Positions 32,640 through 45,179 of a stretch of DNA of 64,000 bases are shown in pieces (within the stretch, counting starts at the first letter, position 1; each line of letters starts with the position of its first letter). The notes beneath the pieces are model-generated. The model made no database searches. It was not told the DNA's origin and saw only the letters and a program-made list of their open reading frames with translations. Position numbers and translations under genes: made by a program. This stretch comes from Manduca sexta. Lineage: Eukaryota; Arthropoda; Insecta; Lepidoptera; Sphingidae. The stretch covers positions 2,788,600-2,852,599 of the forward strand of contig NC_051115.1 of the NCBI RefSeq assembly GCF_014839805.1. Direction: 5' to 3'.

Positions 32640-32979
32640 TTCCCTTTGCTAATTACTGGTGGCATAATGAAATGAAATTTATTTAAACCTGTCCTATGTT
32701 TACCCTATCTACAAAAATAGACTTCTTTACTGAGATTAAAAATAACATAGAAGAGAAAATAATGGACTAGAAGTATTCATTGATTTAAAAATGGCTTTCG
32801 ACACAGTTATTCACTCACTTTTACTAAAACAGCTCCCTACATAATAGAGAGATTGTTGGCAAAGTTTATAAAATATCCAAATCATACCTTACAAATCGTT
32901 CTTAAATTGTTAAAATAGGCCAACACCAAAGCTCGCAACATTTAACAAGTTCTGGGGTGTCTCAACACTATATCCTAGC
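32640..32979 (+). pseudogene. LINE reverse transcriptase fragment, early RT blocks
   Basis: Frame with VFIDLKMAFDTVIHSLLLKQ, the RT block carrying the first catalytic Asp, then a break and KISKSYLTNRS and SSGVSQH, which matches the (G)VPQGS region in decayed form. Dead copy downstream of gene E. Clade uncertain. Confidence 0.7.
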
Positions 32980-33200
32980 CCCCTTATTCATAGACATTTT
33001 CATCTGACGGCTTGCTGTTTGTTCAGCTTTGTTTATCTGACAGCCAACTAGATTCAAGTTATTTTTCAATATTAGCCTATTACAACGGCCCTATGTCTAC
33101 GCACTGCGAAAGCTGCCATGTCGTCAACACTGAGAAACAGGTTTGTTATAACAGCAATGCTCCATCCTTAGATAAAAAAACGTCTATGAACATAGGTAGG
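32980..33200. mobile_element. Foldback MITE, deleted copy
   Basis: CTTATTCATAGACATTTTCA, the CAATATTAGCC centre, ACAACGGCCCTATGTCTACG, CACTGAGAAACAGGTTTGTT and AACGTCTATGAA match the hairpin MITE at 6.25-6.50 kb; the left arm is shortened and diverged. Confidence 0.7.
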
Positions 33201-33254
33201 TCTTTTATTATTGGGTACTCTTTGTATAGACGGTATAAGCCAGCTCTCACTACA

Positions 33255-33575
33255 TGGAAACATGAGTTTGTGGCGGTACAATTAGTGCATACACCGCCAT
33301 CTCGTCAACATCAACAGAACTACGAGAAGACCTATGCGGTATTGACACGACTGTAGCGATTTATCGCATAGCAATCACGCAAGATGACGATAAACGATCC
33401 TAGATTACGATTGCACAATATTCGCGACGCGTAGAATATATATCACCTCTGAATAGGAACCGTCGGAGGGACCGCGGCCGGTCACAACATCTGCCTGACT
33501 GGAAATCTTCCCCTTCCATAGAGGAACGTAACCATCTGTTCCTCTACAGCGGTGTCTACCTTTACGCTTAAAAGT
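33255..33575 (-). repeat. DR1 dispersed repeat, near full length
   Basis: GTGGCGGTACAATTAGTGCA to CATCTGTTCCTCTACAGCGG, with GGAGGGACCGCGGCCGGTCA in between. Confidence 0.7.
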
Positions 33576-33785
33576 TTATATACTCATGACACCTGCATAT
33601 TTTATTTTATGTACTCTTTATACTAGATAGTGAAACTAACACAAGACTATTTTGCACAAGTGGTTCCAATATAACCGATTAACAAACACATCTAAACCTA
33701 ATTACATATTTTTAGGCAAAAATAAAAAAAATATGAAACAATAATCCCTTTACGATGAATGGTGTCAAAATCCAACAATTAACTC
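33576..33785. other. No gene recognised
   Basis: AT-rich spacer between two oppositely oriented DR1 copies. Confidence 0.35.
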
Positions 33786-34402
33786 AAAAGAAAAATCTTT
33801 AGAGGCGTAAAGGTTGACGCCATTGTAGAGGAACAGATGGTTGCATTGCTCTATGGAAAGGAAATATTTCCAGTCAGGCAGATGTTGCGCCTGACCGTCC
33901 GCGGGCCACCCGACGGTTCTTATTCAGAGGTGGTATATATATTGCGTGTCAAACAAATTCTGCTATCGCAAGCCAGTATCGTCGGTCGCCACCTAGCGTG
34001 ATTGCTGTGTGATATGACTACAGTTAAATAAATAAAAATAAAAAAATAAAATAGTTTATTTATCACGTAGGCGAACAAAGTTGCACTTATGATACGTCAA
34101 AACAAAGCATAAGAATAATTATTATTATTTATACACAACTATTAAAATTACTTATATAACTATGGACATTTTAAATTAGGGATAAAATTTATAATAAAAA
34201 CAAGGTACAAACCAAAGTAACCAGCTCGGGTTGGCAGGTAGGGGAAAATAGAAGGATAACGCATCGCGATCCTCACCGGCGAGGACGGCTAACCTACCAG
34301 CCTTTCACTAGCTGTGTGTTGTTGTGTCAACGCATCGATCATCTTGCAGTTCGGGCGGTGTTCACGAGATGGCGGTATATGCATTAATTGTACCGCCACA
34401 TT
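33786..34402 (+). repeat. DR1 split by a LINE tail
   Basis: DR1 runs from 33,790 (AGGCGTAAAGGTTGACGCCA) to about 34,022 and resumes at about 34,317 (GTGTTGTTGTGTCAACGCAT) to 34,402 (AATTGTACCGCCACA). The intervening ~290 bp are the repeat described next. The copy at 20.7 kb shows the uninterrupted form. Confidence 0.7.
34023..34316 (-). repeat. LINE 3'-tail-like repeat
   Basis: Begins with an A-rich AAATAAATAAAAATA run, then AGTTTATTTATCACGTAGGC. The far part (AGCTCGGGTTGGCAGG, CTCACCGGCGAGGAC, CTAACCTACCAGCCTTTCAC) recurs at 37.50-37.67 kb inverted and at 43.55-43.71 kb. Probably the 3' end of a non-LTR element with its tail at the left. Confidence 0.5.
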
Positions 34403-34470
34403 TAATACTGGATAGTGGTTTGACGTGGAAATATCACATAAAGAAAATAAAATGTCGGCTTTCAACACTA
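34403..34470 (+). pseudogene. LINE reverse transcriptase scrap at the palindrome edge
   Basis: The frame LDSGLTWKYHIKKIK matches the post-catalytic LINE motif (LDxxLTWxxHI). It runs into the outer edge of the inverted structure. Only about 20 codons remain. Confidence 0.55.
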
Positions 34471-34533
34471 ATAAACTCGAGCTCTGTCAAGGTAGCAGTA
34501 GTAACTTAGCAGAATTAAACCGAATATATTTTA

Positions 34534-36800
34534 GAATTTGTTGCTAATTTGTTGCTAATTAGTTACCACTATTTCGATTTTGTTGCTCCAGCCGTTTAGA
34601 AAAAAAACCGGTCACTGCTATCATGATATCAAGCTAGCATGGACCATAACGAAACTTATACTTATATGATCAGACGTAATGTAGGAATTTGTTGCTAATT
34701 TGTTGCTCATTAGTTACCACTATTTCGATTTTTTTTCTCAAGCCGTTTAGAAAAAAAAGCTACTACTGCTATCTTGATATCAAGCTAGCATGGACCCTCA
34801 CGAAACTTATACTTATTTGATCAGACGTAATGTAGGAATTTGTTGCTAATTTGTTGCTAATTAGTTACCACTATTTCGATTTTGTTGCTCCAGCCGTTTA
34901 GAAAAAGAACCGGTCACTGCTATCATGATATCAAGCTAGCATGGACCATAACGAAACTTATACTTATATGATCAGACGTAATGTAGGAATTTGTTGCTAA
35001 TTTGTTGCTCATTAGTAACCACTATTTCGATTTTTTTGCTTAAGCCGTTTAGAAAAAAAAACTACCACTGCTATCTTGATATCAAGCTAGCATGGACCCT
35101 CACGAAACTTATACTTATTTGATCAGACGTAATGTAGGAATTTGTTGCTAATTTGTTGCTAATTAGTTACCACTATTTCGATTTTGTTGCTCCAGCCGTT
35201 TAGAAAAAAAACCGGTCACTGCTATCATGATATCAAGCTAGCATGGACCATAACGAAACTTATACTTATATGATCAGACGTAATGTAGGAATTTGTTGCT
35301 AATTTGTTGCTAATTAGTTACCACTATTTCGATTTTTTGCTCCAGCCGTTTAGACAGAAGCTACCACTGCTATCTTGATATCAAGCTAGCATGGACCCTA
35401 ACGAAACTTATACTTATTTGATCAGACGTAATGTAGGAATTTGTTGCTAATTTGTTGCTAATTAGTTACCACTATTTCGATTTTTTGCTTAAGCCGTTTA
35501 GAAAAATAGCTGCCACTGCTATCTTGATATCAAGCTAGCATGGACCCTCACGAAACTTATACTTATTTGATCAGACGTAATGTAGGAATTTGTTGCTAAT
35601 TTGTTGCTAATTAGTTACCACTATTTCGATTTTGTTGCTCAAGCCGTTTAGAAAAAACCGGTCACTGCTATCTTGATATCAAGCTAGCATGGACCATAAC
35701 GAAACTTATACTTATATGATCAGACGTAATGTAGGAATTTGTTGCTAATTTGTTGCTCATTAGTTACCACTATTTCGATTTTTTGCTCAAGCCGTTTAGA
35801 AAAAGCTACCACTGCTATCTTGATATCAAGCTAGCATGGACCCTCACGAAACTTATACTTATTTGATCAGACGTAATGTAGGAATTTGTTGCTAATTTGT
35901 TGCTAATTAGTTACCACTATTTCGATTTTGTTGCTCCAGCCGTTTAGAAAAAGAACCGGTCACTGCTATCATGATATCAAGCTAGCATGGACCATAACGA
36001 AACTTATACTTATATGATCAGACGTAATGTAGGAATTTGTTGCTAATTTGTTGCTCATTAGTAACCACTATTTCGATTTTTTTTTAAGCCGTTTAGAAAA
36101 AAAAACTACCACTGCTATCTTGATATCAAGCTAGCATGGACCCTCACGAAACTTATACTTATTTGATCAGACGTAATGTAGAAATTTGTTGCTAATTTGT
36201 TGCTAATTAGTTACCACTATTTCGATTTTGTTGCTCCAGCCGTTTAGAAAAAAACCGGTCACTGCTATCATGATATCAAGCTAGCATGGACCATAACGAA
36301 ACTTATACTTATATGATCAGACGTAATGTAGGAATTTGTTGCTAATTTGTTGCTAATTAGTTACCACTATTTCGATTTTTTGCTCCAGCCGTTTAGACAA
36401 AAAGCTACCACTGCTATCTTGATATCAAGCTAGCATGGACCCTAACGAAACTTATACTTATTTGATCAGACGTAATGTAGGAATTTGTTGCTAATTAGTT
36501 ACCACTATTTCGATTTTGTTGCTCAAGCCATTTAGAAAAAAAAGCTACCACTGCTATCTTGATATCAAGCTAGCATGGACCCTCACGAAACTTATACTTA
36601 TTTGATCAGACGTAATGTAGGAATTTGTTGCTAATTTGTTGCTAATTAGTTACCACTATTTCGATTTTTTTGCTCAAGCCGTTTAGAAAAAAAAGCTACC
36701 ACTGCTATCTTGATATCAAGCTAGCATGGACACTCACGAAACTTATACTTATTTGATAAGTCGTAATGTAGGAATTTGTTGCTAATTAGTTACCACAATA
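34534..36800 (+). repeat. 151-bp tandem array, 15 units (left arm)
   Basis: Counted by GCTAGCATGGAC occurrences. Unit length is 151 bp for the first units, e.g. starts at 34,534, 34,685, 34,836 and 34,987. Each unit has GAATTTGTTGCTAATTTG, AGTTACCACTATTTCGATTT, CCGTTTAGAAAA, GATATCAAGCTAGCATGG and CGAAACTTATACTTAT. Two variants largely alternate: one with ACCGGTCACTGCTATCATGA and TATATGATC, the other with CTACCACTGCTATCTTGA and TATTTGATC. This gives a higher-order unit of about 302 bp. GATATCAAGCTAGC is itself partly palindromic. Confidence 0.9.
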
Positions 36801-36829
36801 AGGATTATGTTGCTCGAGCTGTTTTGAAA

Positions 36830-37240
36830 ATAAAAATAATTTAATAATATAAAAATAATTAAACGGCCTTCAAAACTTGTACTATTTAAAATATACTGTC
36901 TCGATGGCGTAGTTATGTTTCGCTTACAATACGACTATCGCGCTGAAATGTTACACCTTTGCCTACCCCTGAAAAGGGGAAAAGGTGTGATGCTATACAT
37001 ATGTATGTAAGAAGTAGATTCAAGCAAACTTAAATCAAAACACAACTGATAATATTTCGATCACAGTACAGCTATCGCGCTGTGGTGTTACACTTCTGTC
37101 TATCCCTTAAAAGGGATAAAGGTGTGATGCTATAATATATATTATGCATGTATGTATGTATGATCTATGTCAAAATATGAAATGTAAAACAACAAAATTA
37201 TGTTTGTAAATGTAGGCGTATGCACGCTGTACACTGTTTC
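36830..37240. repeat. SINE-tail-like tandem units, left arm spacer
   Basis: Two units of about 130-140 bp, each with ACGACTATCGCGCTG or ACAGCTATCGCGCTG, CACCTTTGCCTACCCCTGAA or a variant, then AGGTGTGATGCTATA and a run of ATGTATGT. This resembles the common lepidopteran SINE 3' part (CTCTGCCTACCCC... GGTGTGATG). Inverted counterpart at 45.42-45.78 kb. Confidence 0.65.
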
Positions 37241-37249
37241 ATAATTTTT

Positions 37250-37780
37250 ATAAATGTTTTAGTATTATTGTTTTTTTCGTTAATTTTTAGTTGTTGTTAA
37301 ATACTTTTAGGTGGATTTTCTCCGCACTTTTACGGTGATGAGCGTATATAAGCTTATATAATTAATCAGACTTTGTATACAAAAGACTTATTAAAAAATA
37401 TATATTTAAAAATAATATTATAAAAGATTCAATGGACAATTGATGACAAAAATAAAGCCCGGAGTTTCTTTCTGCCTTTCTTCTTCGGGTAGTTATCGCT
37501 TAGGTAGCTAGTGAAAGGCTGGTAGGTTAGCTAGGTTAGGGCTTTTATTGTCCTCACCGATGAGGATCACGACGCGTTTCTCCCTTATTATTTATTTAAA
37601 ATAACATATATACATCATTTTATTTCTTCTTTCCTGCCAGCCCGAGCTGGCTTCTTTGTTTACTATACTTTTCATTAACTTTATTACCTATATAAATTGT
37701 TTTTTGACCTGTTTGAAGTTGGCAAGTGAGTTTAAAATTATACTAGGTCAGTACGGGATTGTACCGTTTTTATTTTGTTT
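37250..37780. repeat. Unique arm segment with LINE-tail-like piece, left
   Basis: Mirrored at 43.43-43.96 kb. Includes AAATAAAGCCCGGAGTTTCT and the CTAGTGAAAGGCTGGTAGGT to CCTGCCAGCCCGAGCTGGCT piece that also occurs alone at 34.2-34.31 kb. Confidence 0.7.
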
Positions 37781-37799
37781 GTACCTTATAGGGACAAGA

Positions 37800-40075
37800 G
37801 ATATGGTGTACTGAGAGTTTTGTCAATCACCGCCTTGTGTAGTAACATAAACTCGCGGCATTTTCAAATCAACCATCATTTTAATGATTTTATAGCTGAA
37901 AGAAGATGACTGAAGACGGAAGACGCCCCTCAGAGGTACAATCCCTCTCTAACATGGTACAATCCGAAACAAGGGAGTACAAACGATGGAAATCCGCGTA
38001 ATACGTAGAAAATGATAATTTTTTTAAAAATTACAGCCATTTTCAAATGAATAATTAATATGATGATTTTATTGCTGAATATCATGGAAGAATATGTCAC
38101 TCAGAGGTACTATCCCTCTGTAATATAATACAATCCGAAACAAGGGAGTACAAACGATGGAAATCCACGAAATACGTAGAAAATGATTATTTTCTTCCAA
38201 GTACGGCCTTTTTTAAAAAAATCATCATTGTGATGATTTTATACCGGAATATGATGGACGAATATGTCCCTCAAAGGTACAATCCTTCTGTAATATAGTA
38301 TAATCCGAAACGGGAAAGTACAAATGATGGAAATCCACGAAATACTTAGAAAATTATTATTTTTTAAAAAAGTACAGCCATTTTCAAATGAATAATTAAT
38401 GTGATGATTTTATTACTGAATATCATGGAAGAATATGCCACTCAGAGGTACAATCCCTCTGTAATATAGTACAATCCGAAACAAGGGAATACAAACGATG
38501 GAAATCCACGAAATACGTAGAAAATGATTATTTTCTTCCAAGTACGGCCTTTTTTAAAAAAATCATCATTGTGATGATTTTATACCGGAATATGATGGAC
38601 GAATATGTCCCTCAAAGGTACAATCCTTCTGTAATATAGTAAAATCCGAAACGGGAGAGTACAAATGATGGAAATCCACGAAATACTTAGAAAATTATTA
38701 TTTTTAAAAAGTACAGCCATTTTCAAATGAATAATTAATGTGATGATTTTATTACTGAATATCATGGAAGAATATGCCACTCAGAGGTACAATCCCTCTG
38801 TAATATAGTACAATCCGAAACAAGGGAATACAAACGATGGAAATCCGCGAAATACGTAGAAAATGATTATTTTCTTCCAAGTACGGCCATTTTCAAATGA
38901 ATAATTAATATGATGATTTTATTGCTGAATATCATGGAAGAATATGTCACTCAGAGGTACTATCCCTCTGTAATATAATACAATCCGAAACAAGGGAGTA
39001 CAAACGATGGAAATCCACGAAATACGTAGAAAATGATTATTTTCTTCCAAGTACGGCCTTTTTTAAAAAAATCATCATTGTGATGATTTTATACCGGAAT
39101 ATGATGGACGAATATGTCCCTCAAAGGTACAATCCTTCTGTAATATAGTATAATCCGAAACGGGAAAGTACAAATGATGGAAATCCACGAAATACTTAGA
39201 AAATTATTATTTTTTAAAAAAGTACAGCCATTTTCAAATGAATAATTAATGTGATGATTTTATTACTGAATATCATGGAAGAATATGCCACTCAGAGGTA
39301 CAATCCCTCTGTAATATAGTACAATCCGAAACAAGGGAATACAAACGATGGAAATCCGCGAAATACGTAGAAAATGATTATTTTTAAAAAAATTACAGCC
39401 ATTTTCAAATGAATAATTAATATGATGATTTTATTGCTGAATATCATGGAAGAATATGTCACTCAGAGGTACAATCCATCTGTAATATAATACAATCCGA
39501 AACAAGGGAGTACAAATGATGGAAATCCGCGAAATACGTAGAAAATGATTATTTTCTTCCAAGTACGGCCATTTTCAAATGAATAATTAATGTGATGATT
39601 TTATAGCTGAATGTGATGGAAGAATACGTCCCTAAGAGGTATCATTTCTCTCTAACATAGTACAATCCGAAACCACGGAGTACAAATGACGGAAATGCAC
39701 GAAATTCGTAGAAAATTATTATTTTCTTCCAAGTACGGCCATTTTAAATAAATCATCATTGTAATGATTTTATAGCTGAATATGATGGACGAATACGTCC
39801 CTCAGAGGTGCAATCCCTCTGTAATATAGTACAATCCGAAACAAGGGAGTACAAACGATGGAAATCCACGAAATTCGATCAAATTTATAATTTTTTGAAA
39901 AGGTAGAGCCATTTTCTAATGAATCATCATTATGATAATTTAATAGCTGAATATGATAGAGGCAAACATTCTTCATAGGTACAATTCCTCTTAAATATAC
40001 TCCAATTTGAAATAAGGGAGTAAAAACGAAGGAAATCCACGAAATACGTTGAAATTTATATTTTTTTGTTTTATC
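37800..40075 (+). repeat. 170-bp tandem array, ~13 units (left arm)
   Basis: Units of about 170 bp counted by GATGGAAATCC(A/G)C words (37,98x, 38,15x, 38,32x and on). Each unit has GTACAATCC, AACAAGGGAGTACAAACGAT, AATACGTAGAAAATGATTAT, a TACGGCC or TACAGCC stretch, ATGATTTTAT and GAATATGTC-type sequence. At least two variants interleave. Short minus-strand open frames here are by-products. Confidence 0.88.
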
Positions 40076-41180
40076 CTAGTGCGAAATGCAAGGGTCAACT
40101 GATCTTAATATGTATTCCTTGGGAATTTAAAAATTTTATGATACCATAAAACCCAATAACTAGGCAATAGACAAAAAAATCAACTGAAATAATATTTATA
40201 ATGAGTGGCATAAAACACGTGCGCTTCTTTACCCACTTAGTGACTTTAAGGTATAATAAAACAAAAGGTTATTAATTAAGGTTACAAAAATTATTTATAT
40301 TTTTTATTACTTTACGCAGCCATTGCTCTTTGGTTCTTGGTTAAATTTATGACATTTGCGCAAACTTTTTACAAGCGTTAATACAAATAGTGGTATGCAT
40401 TGTTAAGTAATTATTTGTAATTAAAATAATACAAAGAGTTTTTTTTCTTGAACTGTTAACTATTTCTATCTCTAGATTTTTATATGTACCTGTGTCTTGT
40501 TCCCAAACTGGTAAGTTGTATAAAGCCAAACTTTTCCAGATAAACTCAAAATTATATAATTATGCCTATTTTCAAAGGAGGCGATAAGACAAACCCTGGC
40601 AACTAACGGTCAATTGCAGTATTGCCGGTCCTTCAAAAATACTTGAAATAATACCCTATGAACGCTTAAACAAGGTATTAACAAAATAGCTTCCGTTTAG
40701 GGCAGGACATCTGTCGGAACCGCTAGTAGCAATTAAAATAAATTCAAATATAACTTTCCAAACCAAAAACAACACGAATAAAAAATACTTCTAATAAAAA
40801 ATTCTGCCTGCAGAATGCATTAATATAAAGGATCACAAAACGTGTAACATAGTACTAACAGTCATTAAAGCAACGGATAGTTTCCTTTATTTTTAATCCT
40901 AATTAAAAGTTACTCAACGTTTTGCGCAAATGTCATAAATTTTACCAAGAACCAAAGAGCAACAGCAGCGTAAAGTAATAGAAAAATATAAATATTTTAT
41001 GTAACCTTAATTAATAACCTTTTGTTTTATTATTGATTTTACTTTTGTTGTTGTATAGTGTTTGTTTTGTTATCATTTTGACTTTATTTGCGTTCTTAAA
41101 AAATGAGCAAAAAATACATATATTTCTACATATCAAAAAGCGCAATGGTATCAATAACAAGCTTCTGAAGCACCATAAAT
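40076..41180. other. Centre of the inverted structure
   Basis: An inner stem (about 40,250-40,375: AAAACAAAAGGTTATTAATT, TTGGTTCTTGGT, TGACATTTGCGCAAA) is mirrored at 40,918-41,035. The ~540-bp loop between holds no recognisable gene; its longest frame is under 65 codons. If the structure is a transposon, no transposase is carried here. Confidence 0.7.
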
Positions 41181-43330
41181 ATTACGTCATACATTAGTGA
41201 ACCTTCATAGTCGGGACTATCATCCACACACGACAGCGATCGTACTACATGTGAAAAGGATTCTACTACTAAGGCAACTACTTTCTATCATATTCAGCTG
41301 TGAAACCATCAAAATTATCATTCGTTTGAAAATGACTGTACTTTTTCAAAAAAATTTAAATTTCAACGAATTTCGTGGATTTCTTTCGTTTTCACTCCCT
41401 TATTTCAAATTGTAGTATATTTAAGAGGAATTGTACCTATGAAGAATGTTTGCCTCTATCATATTCAGCTATTAAATTATCATAATGATGATTCATTAGA
41501 AAATGGCTCTACCTTTTCAAAGAATTATAAATTTGATCGAATTTCGTGGATTTCCATCGTTTGTACTCCCTTGTTTCGAATTGTACTATGTTAGAGAGAG
41601 ATTGCACCTCTGAGGGACGTATTCGTCAATCATATTCAGCTATGAAATCATCACAATGATGATTTTATTTAAAAATGCCCGTACTTGGAAGAAAATAATC
41701 ATTTTCTACGTATTTCGTGGATTTCCATCATTTGTACTCCCTCTTTTCGGATTGTACTATGTTACAGAGGGATTGTACCTCTGAGGGACATATTCTTCCC
41801 TAGTATTCAGCAATAAAATCATCATATTAATTATTCATTTGAAAATGGCTGTACTTTTTTAAAAAATAATAATTTTCTAAGTATTTCGTGGATTTCCATC
41901 GTTAATACTTTCCCGTTTCGGATTGTACTATGTTACAGAGGGATTGTACCTCTGAGGGACGTATTCATCCATCACATTCAGCTATAAAATCATCACAATG
42001 ATGATTTATTTAAAAATAGCCGTACTTGGAAGAAAATAATAATTTTCTACAAATTTCGTGCATTTCCGTCATTTGTACCTCTGAGGGACATATTCGTCCA
42101 TCATATTCAGGTATTTATAAAATCATCACAATGATGATTTTTTTGAAAAAGGCCGTACTTGGAAGAAAATAATCATTTTCTACGTATTTCGTGGATTTCC
42201 ATCATTTGTACTCCCTCGTTTCGGATTGTACTATGATACAGAGGGATTGTACCTCTAAGGAACATATTCTTCCATAATATTCAGTAATAAAATCATAACA
42301 ATGATAATTCATTTGAAAATGCTTGTACTATTTTGAAAAATAATAATTTTCTAAGTATTTCGTGGATTTCCATCGTTTGTACTTTCCCGTTTCGGATTAT
42401 ACTATGTTACAGAGGGATTATACCTCTGAGGGACGTATTCATCCATCATATTCCGCTATAAAATCATCACAATGACGATTTATTTAAAAAAGGCCGTACT
42501 TGGAAGAAAATAATAATTTTCTACAAATTTCGTGCATTTCCGTCATTTGTACTCCTCGTTTCGGATCGTACTATTTTAGAGAGGGATTGTACCTCTGAGG
42601 GACATATTCTTCCATAGTATTCAGCAATAAAATCATCATATTAATTATTCATTTGAAAATGGCTGTACTTTTTTAAAAAATAATAGTTTTCTAAGTATTT
42701 CGTGGATTTCCATCGTTTGTACTTTCCCGTTTCGGACTGTACTATATTACAGAGGGATTGTTCCTCTGAGGAACGTATTCATCCATCGTATTCAGCTATA
42801 AAATCATCACAATTATTATTCATTCGAAAATGGCCGTACTTGGAAGAAAATAATCATTTTCTACGTATTTCGCAGATTTCCATCGTTTGTACTCCCTTGT
42901 TTCGGATTGTATTATATTACAGAGGGATTGTACCTCTGAGTGACATATTCTTCCATGATATTGAGCTATAAAATCATCATATTAATTATTAATTTCAAAA
43001 TGGCTGTACTTTTTAAAAAAATAATCATTTTCTACGTATTTCGTGGATTTCTGTCGTTTGTACTCCCTTGTTTCGGATTGTACTATGTTATAGAGGGATT
43101 GTACCTCTGAGGGATGTATTCGTCCATCATATTCAGCTATAAAATCATCACAATGATGATTTATTTAAAAATGGTCGTATTTGGAAGAAAATATTAATTT
43201 TCTAGGAATTTCGTGAATTTCCATCGTTTGTACTCCCTTGTTTCGGATTGTACCATGTTACAGAGGGATTGTACCTCTGAGGGGCGTCTTCAGTCTTCAG
43301 TCGTCTTCTTTCAGCTATAAAATCATTAAA
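41181..43330 (-). repeat. 170-bp tandem array, ~12 units (right arm)
   Basis: Reverse complement of the left 170-bp array, with words TTTCGTGGATTTCCATC, CGGATTGTACTATGTTACAG and CTCTGAGGGAC. One unit near 42,065-42,195 is shortened. Units differ from those in the left arm, so the two arrays have evolved partly on their own. Confidence 0.88.
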
Positions 43331-43970
43331 ATGATGGTTGACTTGAAAATGCCGCGAGTTTATGTTACTACACAAGGCGGTGATTGACAAAACTCTCAGT
43401 ACACCATATCTCTTGTCCCTATAAGGTACAAACAAAATAAAAACGGTACAATCCGGTACTGACCTAGTATAATTTTAAACTCACTTGCCAACTTCAAACA
43501 GGTCAAAAAACAATTTATATAGGTAATAAAGTTAATGAAAAGTATAGTAAACAAAGAAGCCAGCTCGGGCTGGCAGGAAAGAAGAAATAAAATGATGTAT
43601 ATATGTTATTTTTAAATAAATAATAAGGGAGAAACGCGTCGTGATCCTCACCGGTGAGGACAATAAAAGTCCTAACCTAGCTAACCTACCAGCCTTTCAC
43701 TAGCTTCTTAAGCGATGACTACACGAAGAAGAAAGGCAGAAAGAAACTCCGGGCTTTATTTTTTGTCATCAATTGTCCATTAAATCTTTTATAATATTAT
43801 TTTTAAATATATATATTTTTAATAAGTCTTTTGTATACAAAGTCTGATTAATTATATAAGCTAATATACGCACATCACCGTAAAAGTGCGGAGAAAATCC
43901 ACCTAAAAGTATTTAACAACAATTAAAAATTAACGAAAAAAACAGTAATACTATAAAAATAATTTTAAGA
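43331..43970. repeat. Unique arm segment, right
   Basis: Reverse complement of 37.25-37.80 kb, including AGCCAGCTCGGGCTGGCAGG, CGTGATCCTCACCGGTGAGG and TTTGTATACAAAGTCTGATT. Close match over about 500 bp. Confidence 0.75.
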
Positions 43971-43974
43971 AAAA

Positions 43975-44545
43975 TTAAACCGCCTTCAAAAACCACTCAA
44001 AACCAAAGAATAATTTCACATAACAAGTATATATTGGATACCAATTTTGGAGTCGGTGCCTAATTAAAATTGCTAGTTAGCTATATTTGTTGCATAGTCC
44101 ATCTATGAGCTAAATTTCTTTCAAATCAATTAAAAGGAGTAGGTTTGCGTGTACTACAACATACACAGTGAAAGGTGTAATACCAAACACATGTATGGTG
44201 TTTCATCTTTTTTCGAGGCAGGGAGTGTAATACACCCACATTTGACCAGCTATATGTAACAGGGGAAGAATTTGGGTAGTGTACAGTTCACAAATTTAAA
44301 TATTTCCTTAATAGTTTTCATTTGCTGTGCTGCGGCGATGTGTTTATCTCCGGTAACAATCTGACTTGCTGACTTTGTACGCTGGCAGCACATTGTTTTC
44401 GTATATTCGTTAATGTATTTATCTAGCTCAACTAGCAATTTTAATTAGGCACCGAATCCAAAATTGGTATCCAATATATACTTGTTATGTGAAATTATTT
44501 TTGGTTTTGAGTGGTTTTGAAGGCGGTTTAATTTTTGTTAAAATT
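43975..44545. mobile_element. Small foldback element nested in the right arm
   Basis: AAACCGCCTTCAAAAACCAC, AATTTCACATAACAAGTATA and TGGATACCAATTTTGGAGTC (43,985-44,062) are mirrored by AATCCAAAATTGGTATCCAA, TATACTTGTTATGTGAAATT and TGAAGGCGGTTTAA (44,455-44,530). The stem is about 115 bp and the loop about 330 bp. Absent from the left arm. Confidence 0.75.
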
Positions 44546-44584
44546 ATTTTTATTTTTGCTTTTTGTGTTAGTAAAAAAATAGAC

Positions 44585-45130
44585 CGTCTCAATGGCATAG
44601 TTGTGTTTCGCTCATGATACGACTATCGCGCTGAGGAGTTACACCTCTGAGTACCACTGAAAAGGGGAAAAGGTGTGATGCTATATATATGTATGTAAGA
44701 AGTAGATTCAAGCAAACCTAACGCAAAACACAACTGTTATATTTGGCTCACAGTACTACTATCGCGCTGTGGTGTAACAACTCTGCCTACCCCTGAAAAG
44801 GGTAAAAGGTGTGATGCTACATATATGTATGTATGTAAAAAGGGGAGTCAATTAAACCCAACCCAAAAACACAACCGATATATTTCGATCATACTATAAC
44901 TATTGCGCTGTGGTGTTACACCTCTGCCTACCCCTGAAAAGCGGAAAAGGTGTGATGCTATATGTATGTATGTATGTAAGAAGTAGAGTCCACTAAACCC
45001 AACACAAAAACACAACTGATATGTTTCACACACAGTACGACTATCGCGATGAAATGTTACGCCTCTGCCTACCCCTGACACGGGGAAAAGATGTTATGCT
45101 ATATGTATAAGTATGTGAGAAGTACAGTCA
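44585..45130 (+). repeat. SINE-tail-like tandem array, 4 units
   Basis: Four units of about 125-140 bp with ACGACTATCGCGCTG (or variant), CACCTCTGCCTACCCCTGAA, GGGGAAAAGGTGTGATGCTA, TATGTATGTATGTAAG and CACAACTGATAT. Same family as the arm spacers at 36.9 and 45.5 kb. Present only on the right side in this number. Confidence 0.7.
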
Positions 45131-45179
45131 ACCAAACTCAATGCAAAAACATAACTAAATACGTTACAGGAAAGCTAAA

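Noticed and set aside
40347..40529. Transposase in the palindrome centre
   Set aside because: Frames in the centre are under 65 codons and show no catalytic motif.
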